Part shown: positions 46,870-55,496 of the stretch, in pieces
Layout: each line of letters starts with the position of its first letter
Position numbering within the stretch: the first letter of the stretch is position 1
DNA from: Mesorhizobium sp. M7A.F.Ca.US.008.03.1.1
Lineage (GTDB): Bacteria > Pseudomonadota > Alphaproteobacteria > Rhizobiales > Rhizobiaceae
DNA: 64,000 nucleotides
Assembly (NCBI RefSeq): GCF_003997495.1
Contig: NZ_RZRU01000025.1
Span: forward strand, 28,934 to 92,933
Reading direction: 5' to 3'
The notes under the pieces: model-generated
What the model saw: only the letters and a program-made list of their open reading frames with translations
The model's database searches: none
What the model was told of the DNA's origin: nothing
Program-made: the position numbers and the translations under genes

Positions 46870-48126
46870 TCAGGTCCGCGTCTTCATCCAGTCCGCCAGC
46901 TTCGCCAACAGAAAATCGACTTCCGCCTCGGTGTTATAATGGGCCAGCCCGATGCGGACGACGCCGTTGCGGTCCGCAAGCCCCAGCCGCTTGATTGGCT
47001 CCAAACCGTAATTGTGGCCGTGCCAGAGATAGATGCCTTCCTTTGCCATCGCCTTGGCGATGTCGGCGGGATCGGTTCCGTCAACGGTGATCGACACGGT
47101 AGGCACCCGGCGCGCCAGCGCCGCCACATCGGTTATACCCTGGATCAAGACGCCATCAATTCTGGACAATCCGGCAATCAGCCGTGCTGTCAGGACACGC
47201 TCATAACGGTCGGCGACTTCAATGCCGGCGACGATGCGCTCGCGCCGCGTCGCCTGCGGGTGGACGTTGCCGAAGGACTGTCCGAGCCAGGCATAGTGCT
47301 CGACGGCGCCAAGCACCCCGGCCAGCGCCTCGCGGCTTGTCGTCCCCGTCTCGAATTTTCCAGGTGGCGCGTTCGAAGCCGCGCGCACCTTATAGGCGGT
47401 CAGCGCCTGCAGCAGATCGAACCGGCCCCACAACACCCCGTGATGCGGTCCGAAAAATTTGTAGGCCGAGCAAACCAGGAAATCACAGCCAATCTCCTGG
47501 ACGTCGATCACCCCATGCGGCGCGAACTGCACCGCGTCGATATAGCTCAGCGCCCGGACCGCGCGTGCGCGCTGCGCGATCCGCTTCACGTCGTTGATCG
47601 TGCCGGTAACGTTGCTGGCATAGCCGACGGCGACCAGCTTGACCTGCTCGTCGATAGTGGCCTCCAGCGTCGACAGGTCGAGTTCGAAGGTTTTTGGATT
47701 GAGGTCGATCCAGCGCACTTCAAGCCCGCGATCCTCCGCCAGCATCAGCCAGGGTGCGACGTTGGCGTCATGATCCATGCGCGTCAACACGATGGCGTCG
47801 CCGGCGTTCAGATCGCGGCCGATGGCGCGCGAGACGGCGAACGTCAGAGTCGTCATGTTCTGGCCGAACACCACCTCACGCCGGTCCGCGGCATTGAAGA
47901 AATCGGCCATCGCCTGATGCGCGTCGTCGACCATCGCCTGGGCCGCGAGTGAGGTTTCGAAATAGCCACCAAGATTGGCGTTGGTCTCGATCATGGCACG
48001 CGTCATACGCTCGATCGAACGGCTCGCCATCTGGGTTCCCGCGGGATTGTCGAAGAAAATCCGCTTCTTCGGCTCGGCACCTTTCGCCATCGCCGGAAAA
48101 GCATCGCGGACTGTGTCAATATCCAT
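46870..48126 (-). CDS. Class V aminotransferase / cysteine-desulfurase-like PLP protein
   Basis: 418 residues. The PLP Schiff-base lysine is Lys223 in SAYKFFGPHHG, with Asp197 and Gln200 (YIDAVQ) and His120 (MDHDANVAPW) as cofactor contacts. The N-terminus IFFDNPAGTQMASRSI is typical of the class V desulfurase-like group. In the region where a desulfurase has its catalytic Cys loop the sequence reads GIYLWHGHNYGLEP, with no Cys, so sulfur transfer from cysteine is unlikely. It may be a lyase or aminotransferase on another amino acid. Neighbours suggest it acts on the imported compound. Confidence 0.85.
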   Translation of the reverse strand: MDIDTVRDAFPAMAKGAEPKKRIFFDNPAGTQMASRSIERMTRAMIETNANLGGYFETSLAAQAMVDDAHQAMADFFNAADRREVVFGQNMTTLTFAVSRAIGRDLNAGDAIVLTRMDHDANVAPWLMLAEDRGLEVRWIDLNPKTFELDLSTLEATIDEQVKLVAVGYASNVTGTINDVKRIAQRARAVRALSYIDAVQFAPHGVIDVQEIGCDFLVCSAYKFFGPHHGVLWGRFDLLQALTAYKVRAASNAPPGKFETGTTSREALAGVLGAVEHYAWLGQSFGNVHPQATRRERIVAGIEVADRYERVLTARLIAGLSRIDGVLIQGITDVAALARRVPTVSITVDGTDPADIAKAMAKEGIYLWHGHNYGLEPIKRLGLADRNGVVRIGLAHYNTEAEVDFLLAKLADWMKTRT

Positions 48127-48195
48127 GTTTGAATTCCGTGTCTGATGATCGTTGTATGGCGGTCCCTAGACGCCGCCAGCCGCTGTTTCACGCGT

Positions 48196-48960
48196 TCAGC
48201 CGGCCGCTTCATGGATGGCGACAGCGCGAGCCGGGAAGCCAGATCCGGCCTTTGGCTTTGGCCAGCTTGCCATTATCAACGCGCCGGCTTCGGGCACCTT
48301 GTCGAGATTGGCCAGGAGCTCGATCTGCCAGCAGTCGCGGGACAGCACATAGTATTCCAGGCTTGCGTCACCCGCGGAAGTGGCGCGGCCGGGATCGGTG
48401 TCCATGCCCTCGTGCCCGATCGCAGCGACACCGCGGCGTTCCAAAAGTTCCTCCAGCACCGGCTTCGACCAGCCCGGCGCATGCGAGATACCGTCGGCCG
48501 ACTTGTTCTGAAACGCCACGGGGTCCGGCCAGCGCGGCCACCACCCGGTGCGAAGTGCGACAAAACACTTTTCAGGGATACGGCCGTTCCGCGTCTCCCA
48601 GGCGGAAATGTCGTCGAGCGTCGGCGTCGCGTCGGGATCGGCGGCGACCCTGTCGCTGATGTCGAGTATGACCAACGGCAGAAGCATCTCCGCCACCGGC
48701 AGTTGGTCGATCGAGCGGCCGCCGTCGATGAAGTGCACCGGCGGATCGACATGGGTGCCCCACTGTCCGACAAAGGCGTAGTGGTGGACCTGGAAGGCGT
48801 CGCCCTTCGAAAAATCGAGCAACGCACGGCGCTCCTCGTCCGGGAAGGCCGGGAAATGCGGCTGGCCCGGATGAAACGCATGCGTCAGGTCGGTGAAGGT
48901 CGCGGCGGAGAGCCGCGACCTGTAGATGTCCCAAAGGGAACCCGGAGTGGACAAGATCAC
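48196..48960 (-). CDS. Cyclase family protein (kynurenine formamidase-like metal hydrolase)
   Basis: 254 residues, the cyclase/KynB fold. The metal-site motif HxGTHxDxPxHF appears as QWGTHVDPPVHFIDGG (His70, Asp72, His76, with the first His replaced by Gln). ALRTGWWPRWPDP and AIGHEGMDTDPG are the other conserved segments. These enzymes hydrolyse amide or cyclic amide bonds. It overlaps the binding-protein gene by 4 bp and precedes the PLP gene by 69 bp. A substrate cannot be read from the sequence. Confidence 0.85.
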   Translation of the reverse strand: MILSTPGSLWDIYRSRLSAATFTDLTHAFHPGQPHFPAFPDEERRALLDFSKGDAFQVHHYAFVGQWGTHVDPPVHFIDGGRSIDQLPVAEMLLPLVILDISDRVAADPDATPTLDDISAWETRNGRIPEKCFVALRTGWWPRWPDPVAFQNKSADGISHAPGWSKPVLEELLERRGVAAIGHEGMDTDPGRATSAGDASLEYYVLSRDCWQIELLANLDKVPEAGALIMASWPKPKAGSGFPARAVAIHEAAG

Positions 48961-50135
48961 GGCTCCGCGACGAAGGTCGGTGCCGCTTCACTTGCCAGGA
49001 CAAGCTTGCCGTCCTTGACACCGATGACCGAGACCGATTTGTCCGGCACCGAAATGCCCGGGCGGTAGGTGATCGTTCCGGTCACGCCGTCGAGCCCGGA
49101 CGTAGCGGCCAGCGCGTCGCGGATCTTGGCCGGATCCGGCGCACCGGCACGCTTGATCGCGTCGGCCATCAGCTTGACCGAGTCGTAGCCGAGCGCAGCG
49201 AAGGCGTTCTCCGGGGCATTGCCGGCCGACTTGGTGTAGGCGCCGATGAAGGCCTGCACCTTCGGGGTGGCGCCCTCACCGATATAGGCGTGGGTGGTGA
49301 AGTAGGTGTCCTTGGCCGCGTCGCCGCCGACCTGGATCAGCAAGGGCGTGTCGTAACCGTCGCCGCCGACCACCGGCAGGTTGATGCCGGCCTGGCGCAT
49401 CTGCTTCAAGATCAGGCCGATTTCCTCGGCATTCGACGAGGCGTAGACGAAGTCGGGCTGCGGCGACAGCGCCTTCAGTTTGGCGATCTGCGCGGTAAAG
49501 GTCTTGTCGCCGATCTTGTAGGTGTCGCGCTCCAAAATCTTGCCCCCGCCATGCTCGTAGGCGGTGACGAAGTAGTCCGACAGCAGCGTTGTGTATTCGG
49601 TGCCGATGTCGGTCAGCAGGTAGGCGGTCTTGCCGTTCAGCTTGTTCAACGCAAATTCCGCGCCAACCGCAGCCTGAACGTTGTCGCCGAAGGCGGCGAG
49701 GAAGATCTCGTTGCCGAGCTGGCTCGGCAATTTCGGCGAGGTCGCGCCGGGCGTGATGAACGGGATCTGCGCCTTCTGGACCTGCGGTCCGATGGCCAGC
49801 ACCGAGTCGGAATCGGCGAAGCCGATGATTCCGACGACCTTGTCGCTGTCGATCAACTGGCTGGCGACGGTCGAGATCGTCGTCGAATCGCTCTTGGAGT
49901 CGTAGACCACCAGTTCTATCTGCTGGCCGAGCACGCCGCCGGCGGCGTTGATTTCGCTCGCTGCCAGCTTGGCGCCATTCAGCATCGGACCGTCGAGTGA
50001 GGCCTGAATGCCGGTCAGGTTTGCCGGATAGCCGATCTTGATCGTGTCGGCAGCAAGTGCCGTGCTGGCCGAGGCAAGCGCGAAGAATGCGCCCAGTCCC
50101 AGGCCGATGGTGCCGCGTCGAGTGAGTTTGATCAT
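48957..50135 (-). CDS. Branched-chain-type (HAAT) ABC transporter substrate-binding protein
   Basis: 392 residues. The signal peptide ends near ALAA (residue 29). IKIGYPANLTGIQASLDGP opens the mature Leu/Ile/Val-binding-protein fold (peripla_BP_6), with GVLGQQIELVVYDSKSD and IPFITPGATSP following. The ligand could be an amino acid, amide or aromatic compound. It overlaps the LivM-type permease stop by 4 bp. Confidence 0.92.
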   Translation of the reverse strand: MIKLTRRGTIGLGLGAFFALASASTALAADTIKIGYPANLTGIQASLDGPMLNGAKLAASEINAAGGVLGQQIELVVYDSKSDSTTISTVASQLIDSDKVVGIIGFADSDSVLAIGPQVQKAQIPFITPGATSPKLPSQLGNEIFLAAFGDNVQAAVGAEFALNKLNGKTAYLLTDIGTEYTTLLSDYFVTAYEHGGGKILERDTYKIGDKTFTAQIAKLKALSPQPDFVYASSNAEEIGLILKQMRQAGINLPVVGGDGYDTPLLIQVGGDAAKDTYFTTHAYIGEGATPKVQAFIGAYTKSAGNAPENAFAALGYDSVKLMADAIKRAGAPDPAKIRDALAATSGLDGVTGTITYRPGISVPDKSVSVIGVKDGKLVLASEAAPTFVAEP

Positions 50136-51181
50136 CGTTTTCGTTCCTCTGTCTGGTTCACCGTTGCCGATCTTTGGGTTAATCCGAACGTAAGTTCCCG
50201 GTCCCCCATGATCCCCTTCGGCCGGAAGATCATGACTAGAATGAAGATGAAGCCGAGCACGATCTGGCTGGCGCCAAACAGGGCCGGCACCGCGAAATCG
50301 CCGATCGTGAAGCCGCGTTCGACCGAGCGCAGGACCTCCGACAACAGCGAAACGCAGATGACGCCGACCACCGCGCCGGTCAGGGATCCCATGCCGCCTA
50401 GCACCAGCATTGTGATCAGGCTCATCGTCAGCGCGAAGTAAAAGGTGTTCGGCGAAAACGAGCCGAGATAATGTGCGTAGAGCGACCCGCCGACGCCTGA
50501 GAAGAACGCGCCGATGACGAAGGCGATCAGTCTGGTCCGCAACACGCCGATTCCGACAGCGCTGGCCGCGATTGTGTCGTCGCGCACCGCTTTCATGGCG
50601 CGCCCGAAAGGCGAATAAACCAGGCGCGCCAGAACGAACACCGTGATGGCGAGCCAACCCGTCACCCAGGGCAACGTCGTCTCCAGCGGCACGCCGGTGA
50701 AAGTGCGGGCGCCTCGGGTGAAATCCGAGGCATTGATCAGCACTACGTTGACGATAATCAAGAATCCCATCGTCGCCACCGAAACGAAATAACCCGACAG
50801 GCGCATCAAGGGATACCCGACGACCACCGCAAGCAGTGCCGTCAGAAGACCTGCCACCAGAGTCGCCGGCAGGAAGGGGAGGCTGAAAGCATGCAGAAAC
50901 GTCGGCAGATGCGGCAGCAATGCCATTTTTTGCTGCACCGGGATCGACAGGATTCCCGAAATATACGCGCCGGCGCCGATGAAGCCGACATGACCGAGCG
51001 AAAACACGCCCGTAAAACCGTTGCTCAGCGACAGCGCCAGCACCAGGATTGCATTCAGCGCGATCAGCAGGATAATCCGGACGAAATAATCGCTCAGCAC
51101 GTGCGGTGCACCGAAAGCGACAGCTGCTCCCGCCACCAGGGCGACGAGGACGAGGAGTGTGATCCGCGCTTCCCGGCTCAC
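50132..51181 (-). CDS. LivM-type branched-chain ABC permease
   Basis: 349 residues from a GTG that overlaps the LivH-type stop as GTGA. The frame stays open far upstream, but that is inside the LivH gene. Blocks: LSNGFTGVFSLGHVGFIGAGAY, AVRDDTIAASAVGIGVLRTRL and LTMSLITMLVLGGMGSLTGAVVG. About 8-10 helices. The C-terminus MIFRPKGIMGDRELTFGL is typical. Confidence 0.92.
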   Translation of the reverse strand: MSREARITLLVLVALVAGAAVAFGAPHVLSDYFVRIILLIALNAILVLALSLSNGFTGVFSLGHVGFIGAGAYISGILSIPVQQKMALLPHLPTFLHAFSLPFLPATLVAGLLTALLAVVVGYPLMRLSGYFVSVATMGFLIIVNVVLINASDFTRGARTFTGVPLETTLPWVTGWLAITVFVLARLVYSPFGRAMKAVRDDTIAASAVGIGVLRTRLIAFVIGAFFSGVGGSLYAHYLGSFSPNTFYFALTMSLITMLVLGGMGSLTGAVVGVICVSLLSEVLRSVERGFTIGDFAVPALFGASQIVLGFIFILVMIFRPKGIMGDRELTFGLTQRSATVNQTEERKR

Positions 51182-52080
51182 AGCTTTATCTCCCGGTTTG
51201 GCTGGAGCAGCCCGCCCGGGCGCACCAGCAGAAAGGCGATCAGCACGGCGAAGACGATTGCGTCGCGATAGGACGAGACGCTGCTCGGCAGGAATGCGAC
51301 GATGAAGATCTCCAGCGCACCCAATATGTAGCCGCCGACCAGGGCGCCCGCGATCGACCCGAAGCCGCCGATGATTGCCGCCACGAAAGCCTTCAGGAGC
51401 GGCGTGAAGCCCATCTGCGGTTGCACCACGCCGGCCTGTGCCGCCCACAAAATGCCGGCGAGGCCGGCATAGGCGGATGCGACGATGAATGCGACGATGA
51501 TCAGCCGGTTGACGTTGAGTCCGACAAGGTGTGCCGCCGACATGTCCTCGGCCGCGGCGCGCATTCCGAGCCCGGTCGTGGTGCGCGTGATGAACCAGCC
51601 GAGGAGCAGCAGCGACACGAAGGTCAGCGCGATGGTCAGGAGATTGATGCTGGTGAAGGTGATGGCGCCGTTCGACACTTCCCAGGAGGTGTTGAGAATA
51701 TCGGGGAGTGGAAAATTGCGCGGCGAGGAGGTGAACACCAGGATGCCGACGTTCTCGATGATGTAGGTGACGGCGAGGCTTGTCAGCAGTCGCGCGACGT
51801 CGGGCGCGTCGCGGATCGGACGATAGGCGATGCGTTCGATGAGGAGGCCCGCGACGGCCGCCGCAGCGATGCCGCAGATCACGGCGACCGGGAACGGAAC
51901 GCCGGCTCCTGCCAGCAGAGCTACCCCGAATGCGCCTACCATCATTACGTCGCCATGCGCGAAATTGGTGAGCTTGAGGACGCCGAAGACGATCGACAGG
52001 CCGACCGCCACCAGTGCGTAGAGGCTGCCGAGGCTCACCGCGTTGACGATCTGCTGCAGGATATAGTCCAGCTGGGTCAT
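51178..52080 (-). CDS. LivH-type branched-chain ABC permease
   Basis: 300 residues. QQIVNAVSLGSLYALVAVGLS is the LivH opening, with FVAAIIGGFGSIAGALVGGY near the C-terminus. Overlaps the LivF-type gene start by 4 bp and the LivM-type gene by 4 bp. Confidence 0.93.
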   Translation of the reverse strand: MTQLDYILQQIVNAVSLGSLYALVAVGLSIVFGVLKLTNFAHGDVMMVGAFGVALLAGAGVPFPVAVICGIAAAAVAGLLIERIAYRPIRDAPDVARLLTSLAVTYIIENVGILVFTSSPRNFPLPDILNTSWEVSNGAITFTSINLLTIALTFVSLLLLGWFITRTTTGLGMRAAAEDMSAAHLVGLNVNRLIIVAFIVASAYAGLAGILWAAQAGVVQPQMGFTPLLKAFVAAIIGGFGSIAGALVGGYILGALEIFIVAFLPSSVSSYRDAIVFAVLIAFLLVRPGGLLQPNREIKL

Positions 52081-52808
52081 GTTGCCTCCCCGAGATATGC
52101 CTGCGCCACGCGTTCGCTGTCGCGCAGTTCCGCGGACCGGCCCGACAGCGCCACCTGACCCGTGCGCAGCACATAGGCACGGTCGGCGAGGTCCAGCGCG
52201 AGCGTGATGTTCTGTTCCACCAGCAGCATCGTCATGCCCTGGCGCTTCAGTTCGGCAAGCGCGCTGAAGATGTGGCGCACCAGCAGCGGCGCAACGCCGA
52301 GCGAAGGCTCGTCGAGCAGCAGCAGGCGCGGCGCCGCCATCAGCGCACGCGCCAGAGCAAGCTGCTGCTGTTCGCCGCCCGACAGCGTGCCGGCCAGCTG
52401 CTTCAGCCGCTGCTTGAGAATCGGGAACAGCATGAACATGCGCTCGCTGTCTCTGCCGACGGCCTCCTTGTCGGTGCGGGTGCAGGCGCCGAGCCGCAGA
52501 TTGTCGGCCACCGTCAGGCCGCCGAACAGGCGCCTGCCCTCCGGGCTCTGCGCGATGCCCAGACTTACGATGCGCGACGGAGCGATACCTCCAATCGGCT
52601 TGCCATCGAAGATGATCTTGCCGCCGCGCGGTCGCGACAGGCCGGAAATGGTGCGCAAGGTCGTGCTCTTGCCGGCGCCGTTGGCCCCCACCAACGCCAC
52701 CACCTCACCGGCATGGACGTCGAGCGAAATGCCCTTCAGCGCACGCACCGCGCCGAAATTGACCTCGAGGTTCTCGACGCTGAGCAGAACGGGGCTAGGC
52801 GTGGCCAA
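52077..52808 (-). CDS. LivF-type ABC ATP-binding protein
   Basis: 243 residues. Walker A GANGAGKST (about 37-45), signature LSGGEQQQLALARAL and LLLDEPSLGVAPLLV. The length and the missing C-terminal extension match LivF. Its N-terminus overlaps the LivG-type gene end by 14 bp. Confidence 0.93.
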   Translation of the reverse strand: MATPSPVLLSVENLEVNFGAVRALKGISLDVHAGEVVALVGANGAGKSTTLRTISGLSRPRGGKIIFDGKPIGGIAPSRIVSLGIAQSPEGRRLFGGLTVADNLRLGACTRTDKEAVGRDSERMFMLFPILKQRLKQLAGTLSGGEQQQLALARALMAAPRLLLLDEPSLGVAPLLVRHIFSALAELKRQGMTMLLVEQNITLALDLADRAYVLRTGQVALSGRSAELRDSERVAQAYLGEAT

Positions 52809-53574
52809 GATACGCCTCCCGCACTTTCGGGTGTTCGCGTACCTGCTCCGGTGTTCCGACGCAGATCACCTCGCCAGTCGCCAGCACCTGGATGCGTTCG
52901 CACAGCGCCATGATCAGGTCCATGTCGTGCTCGACAACGACCACCGTTACGCCGTAGCGGTCACGGATCGTCCGAATCAGCGCTGCCAACACCTTGGTCT
53001 CGTTGGAATCAAGCCCGGCCGCGGGCTCATCGAGCAGCAACAGCCGCGGGCCGGTCGCCAACGCGCGCGCAATCTCCAGCCGCCGCTGATCGCCGTAAGG
53101 AAGATCCGCGGCGACCCTGCCGGCCTGCCCCGTCAGGCCCATGAGGTCGAGGAGTTCGTCGGCCTTCTGCCGCGTCGCGGCCACCCGCTCGCGATAGCGC
53201 CGACCGCGCAGCACGGTGTCGGCGGAGCCGACAGGATGGCGCAACTGCGCCGCCGTCAGCACATTCTGTGCGACGCTGAGGCTGCCGAATAGGCGAGAAC
53301 CCTGAAAGGTGCGGGCGATGCCCATCGCGACGATCTGCGATGTGCGCAGGCCGACGATCGAACGGCCCTCCATCTCGATGCTACCGGAATTCGGCTGGGA
53401 GAAGCCGGTGATCAGGTTGAAAAGCGTGCTCTTGCCCGAGCCATTCGGCCCGATTACCCCAACGATTTCACCTTCGTGGAGCTCGATGGAATGGTCCCGC
53501 AGGGCAACCAGCCCTCGAAAGGCTTTCGTCAGCCCAACCGTCCTCAACAGCACTCGACTCGACTGTCTATCCAC
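52795..53574 (-). CDS. LivG-type ABC ATP-binding protein
   Basis: 259 residues. Walker A GPNGSGKST (about 40-48), ARTFQGSRLFGSLSVAQNVL (typical of LivG), LPYGDQRRLEIARAL and LLLDEPAAGLDSNE. It is the first gene of the operon LivG-F-H-M, binding protein, cyclase, PLP enzyme, XRE. The region upstream (53575-53888) holds a permease pseudogene scrap. Confidence 0.93.
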   Translation of the reverse strand: MDRQSSRVLLRTVGLTKAFRGLVALRDHSIELHEGEIVGVIGPNGSGKSTLFNLITGFSQPNSGSIEMEGRSIVGLRTSQIVAMGIARTFQGSRLFGSLSVAQNVLTAAQLRHPVGSADTVLRGRRYRERVAATRQKADELLDLMGLTGQAGRVAADLPYGDQRRLEIARALATGPRLLLLDEPAAGLDSNETKVLAALIRTIRDRYGVTVVVVEHDMDLIMALCERIQVLATGEVICVGTPEQVREHPKVREAYLGHA

Positions 53575-53740
53575 GCGCCGGTTTGCCCCTGTCCGCCCTC
53601 GCCGCCCCGTTCGGCCCGGTCAAGCATCAAATGGACAATTCGAACGGCAAGATGTCAAGGCCTATTCCCAATAGGAAAGCTATATGCCTGCCTCGCTCCG
53701 ACTGTTGGCGCGACAGCACCGGCATCGATGCAGCGCTGCG

Positions 53741-53863
53741 CTACCGAACTGGGTTTCCTGGCTTGCAGCCCAGCGCCGGCGCTCGCTTCTCGAGCCTCCG
53801 CGCATACTGGGCGGGCGGAAGGCACGTGACGAAGAAGGCCAGCGCGACCAGCCCCGTAAACCT
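53741..53863 (-). pseudogene. Remnant of the C-terminus of an amino-acid ABC permease gene
   Basis: On the minus strand the sequence reads a VYG segment, then after one extra base LVALAFFVTCLPPAQYARRL and EKRAPAL before a stop. It is clearly homologous to the last 30 residues of the intact permease at 57694-58341 (LVALIFFVMCFPLTQYARRL). Nothing upstream of it is permease-like. It has a frameshift near 53852-53855. The rest of the 53575-53888 gap has no gene. Confidence 0.75.
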
Positions 53864-53888
53864 TGGCCGCCCTCGGACCGTGCTTCTG

Positions 53889-54347
53889 CTAGCTTGTTAT
53901 CTGTTCGGCGACAGCTTCTTCGAGGCCGGATGCCGCTTGGGCGGCGAGACCGCGCGCCGCCGCCTGTGAATCGTAAAATTCCTCGAGCGCATGAACCCTG
54001 CCCCACCGCAGCGTGAACACGTGGAGACCACGGTTGATGTAGGACGTATCGCCGTTGAGCAGGGTTGCGGTGCCATCCCACTGGGCAAACACGGTGGTAT
54101 GCCACGGCCAGCCCTTCACCCAGATGTGGTTGACCGTGAGGTGGAGAGTGGGCAGAACACGGCCGAGGCGCTCGAACCACCGGCGCAGGGCTTGCTTGTC
54201 GTGGCGCTCCCCACCAAGCGCGTGTGCGCCACCAACCCGGTGATGGACATGCGGCGCGATGGCCTTCACCGCCGCATCCCAGCGATGGTTGTTGACGTCG
54301 TCGAAGCTCTGCCGGATCGATTTCTCGACAAAATAGCTGTAAAGCAT
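53889..54347 (-). CDS. SnoaL/NTF2-like protein
   Basis: 152 residues from MLYSYFVEKSI, with GAGAGG 4 nt before. A cone-shaped NTF2-like fold is suggested by FDDVNNHRWDAAVKAIAPHV near the start and ALRRWFERLGRVLPTLHLTV. The family includes ketosteroid isomerase-like enzymes, polyketide cyclases and proteins without catalysis. Here the role is unknown. It is divergent neither in strand nor promoter from the exported gene next door (same strand, 86 bp). Confidence 0.8.
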   Translation of the reverse strand: MLYSYFVEKSIRQSFDDVNNHRWDAAVKAIAPHVHHRVGGAHALGGERHDKQALRRWFERLGRVLPTLHLTVNHIWVKGWPWHTTVFAQWDGTATLLNGDTSYINRGLHVFTLRWGRVHALEEFYDSQAAARGLAAQAASGLEEAVAEQITS

Positions 54348-54433
54348 GTGACCTCTCTCCAAACTTGTTTGTAGCGCGCCGTTCCGACGCGAGAGCCCGG
54401 CCAGCATCGCGCGGCCGCGGCCTGGGCGTCAGG

Positions 54434-54793
54434 TCAGGGCATTGTCGCGTCGGCTCGCAGGGATGTGTCGGTCCCGGTCGAGACCGTCACTTCCTTGCCG
54501 GACCTTGAGAACGCATAGAGCGAGCCCGGGTAGCCCGGTATGGAAAACGCCACGGAGTCACTGTTGGCGAGGCCCATCACAACCCGCAGCGGATCACCCC
54601 CGGTCTTCGGTGCGAAAGTGGCGGTGACCTCAAGCAGGTCGCCGTCCGGAACGTAGTAGGCCACCATGTCGAGGTGTCCCTGGTGCAGGCTGCCACCTTG
54701 GATCGGGCGTCCGATGGTGGCTTCCCCGGCAAGAGCCGGGGTTGCAAGAAACAGCGCAGCCAGCAGCGAGGCGCTCAGGGTTTTGCGGATCAT
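54434..54793 (-). CDS. Small exported protein
   Basis: 119 residues. Signal peptide to about LAGE (residue 22). The mature part is beta-rich and Gly/Ser-rich (VVMGLANSDSVAFSIPGYPG). I do not recognise the family. It is divergent from the TetR gene across a 15-bp perfect inverted repeat, so it is probably the main target of that regulator. Confidence 0.75.
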   Translation of the reverse strand: MIRKTLSASLLAALFLATPALAGEATIGRPIQGGSLHQGHLDMVAYYVPDGDLLEVTATFAPKTGGDPLRVVMGLANSDSVAFSIPGYPGSLYAFSRSGKEVTVSTGTDTSLRADATMP

Positions 54794-54802
54794 CTCATTT
54801 GT

Positions 54803-54865
54803 CCTTTTTTAGATTGCGTTCACCCTCTATATAGGGTATAGATTACGAATGCAATCTAAAAAAGG
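54803..54865. promoter_or_regulatory. Symmetrical divergent promoter and operator for the TetR and exported-protein genes
   Basis: CCTTTTTTAGATTGC (54803-54817) and its exact complement (54851-54865) flank a 33-bp centre. On the plus strand TTGCGT (54814-54819)-N17-TATAGA (54837-54842) reads towards tetR. On the minus strand TTGCAT (54854-54849)-N17-TATAGA (54831-54826) reads towards the exported gene. The two promoters overlap back to back, and the palindromic arms cover both -35 boxes. A TetR dimer could silence both. Confidence 0.75.
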
Positions 54866-54873
54866 AGATGACG

Positions 54874-55452
54874 ATGCGTGTAAGTCGCACTCAGGCTGCG
54901 GAAAACCGCGAGACCGTGATCAATGTGGCAAGCCGGCTTTTTCGGGAGCGCGGCTTTGACGGCATCGGCCTCAAGGACCTGATGAAGGGTGCCGGGCTGA
55001 CCCAGGGCGCCTTTTACAAGCAATTCGAGTCGAAGGACGATCTGGCGGCGCTGGCGTCCAGGCGGGCGATGGAAAGCGCCACCCACAAATGGTCGGCCGC
55101 GACCGCGGCAGACCCTGAGCATCCGCTCGATGCAGTGATCTCATTCTATCTCAGCATGGACCATCGCGGTGAAAGGATGGACGGCTGCCCGGTCGTGGCG
55201 CTCGGATCGGATGCAGCCAGGCAAGGTGCCGAGGTGAAGGCGTCATTCGAGGCCGGGATCAAGGCATACCTTGAGATGCTCGGCGGTTGGGTTGGCGAGG
55301 GCGACAGCGAAAAGACCGGCAACAAGGCAATGGCCGTTCTCTCGACGATGGTCGGCGCGGTCGTGCTCTCGCGGGTCGTCAACGACCCCGACCTTGCGCA
55401 GGCTTTTCTGGATGCGGCGGCCGATCAGGTTCGCGAAGCAGTCGCCGCTTGA
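54874..55452 (+). CDS. TetR family transcriptional regulator
   Basis: 192 residues from the ATG at 54874. AAAGGAG lies 6 nt before it. An ATG at 54868 abuts that site and is unlikely. HTH: DGIGLKDLMKGAGLTQGAFY (about residues 31-50), then KQFESKDDLAALA. It controls itself and the divergent exported gene through the shared palindrome, and perhaps the following ketosynthase gene. Confidence 0.93.
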   Translation: MRVSRTQAAENRETVINVASRLFRERGFDGIGLKDLMKGAGLTQGAFYKQFESKDDLAALASRRAMESATHKWSAATAADPEHPLDAVISFYLSMDHRGERMDGCPVVALGSDAARQGAEVKASFEAGIKAYLEMLGGWVGEGDSEKTGNKAMAVLSTMVGAVVLSRVVNDPDLAQAFLDAAADQVREAVAA

Positions 55453-55496
55453 ACGGCGCGAGCAGCGCCGCCGGCACACCAAGGATAGGAGAGCAG

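Noticed and set aside
50132..52180. A giant permease fused from two Liv genes
   Set aside because: The frame runs on through the LivH gene only because it has no stop. A GTG start with a GTGA overlap at 51181 gives a normal LivM length.
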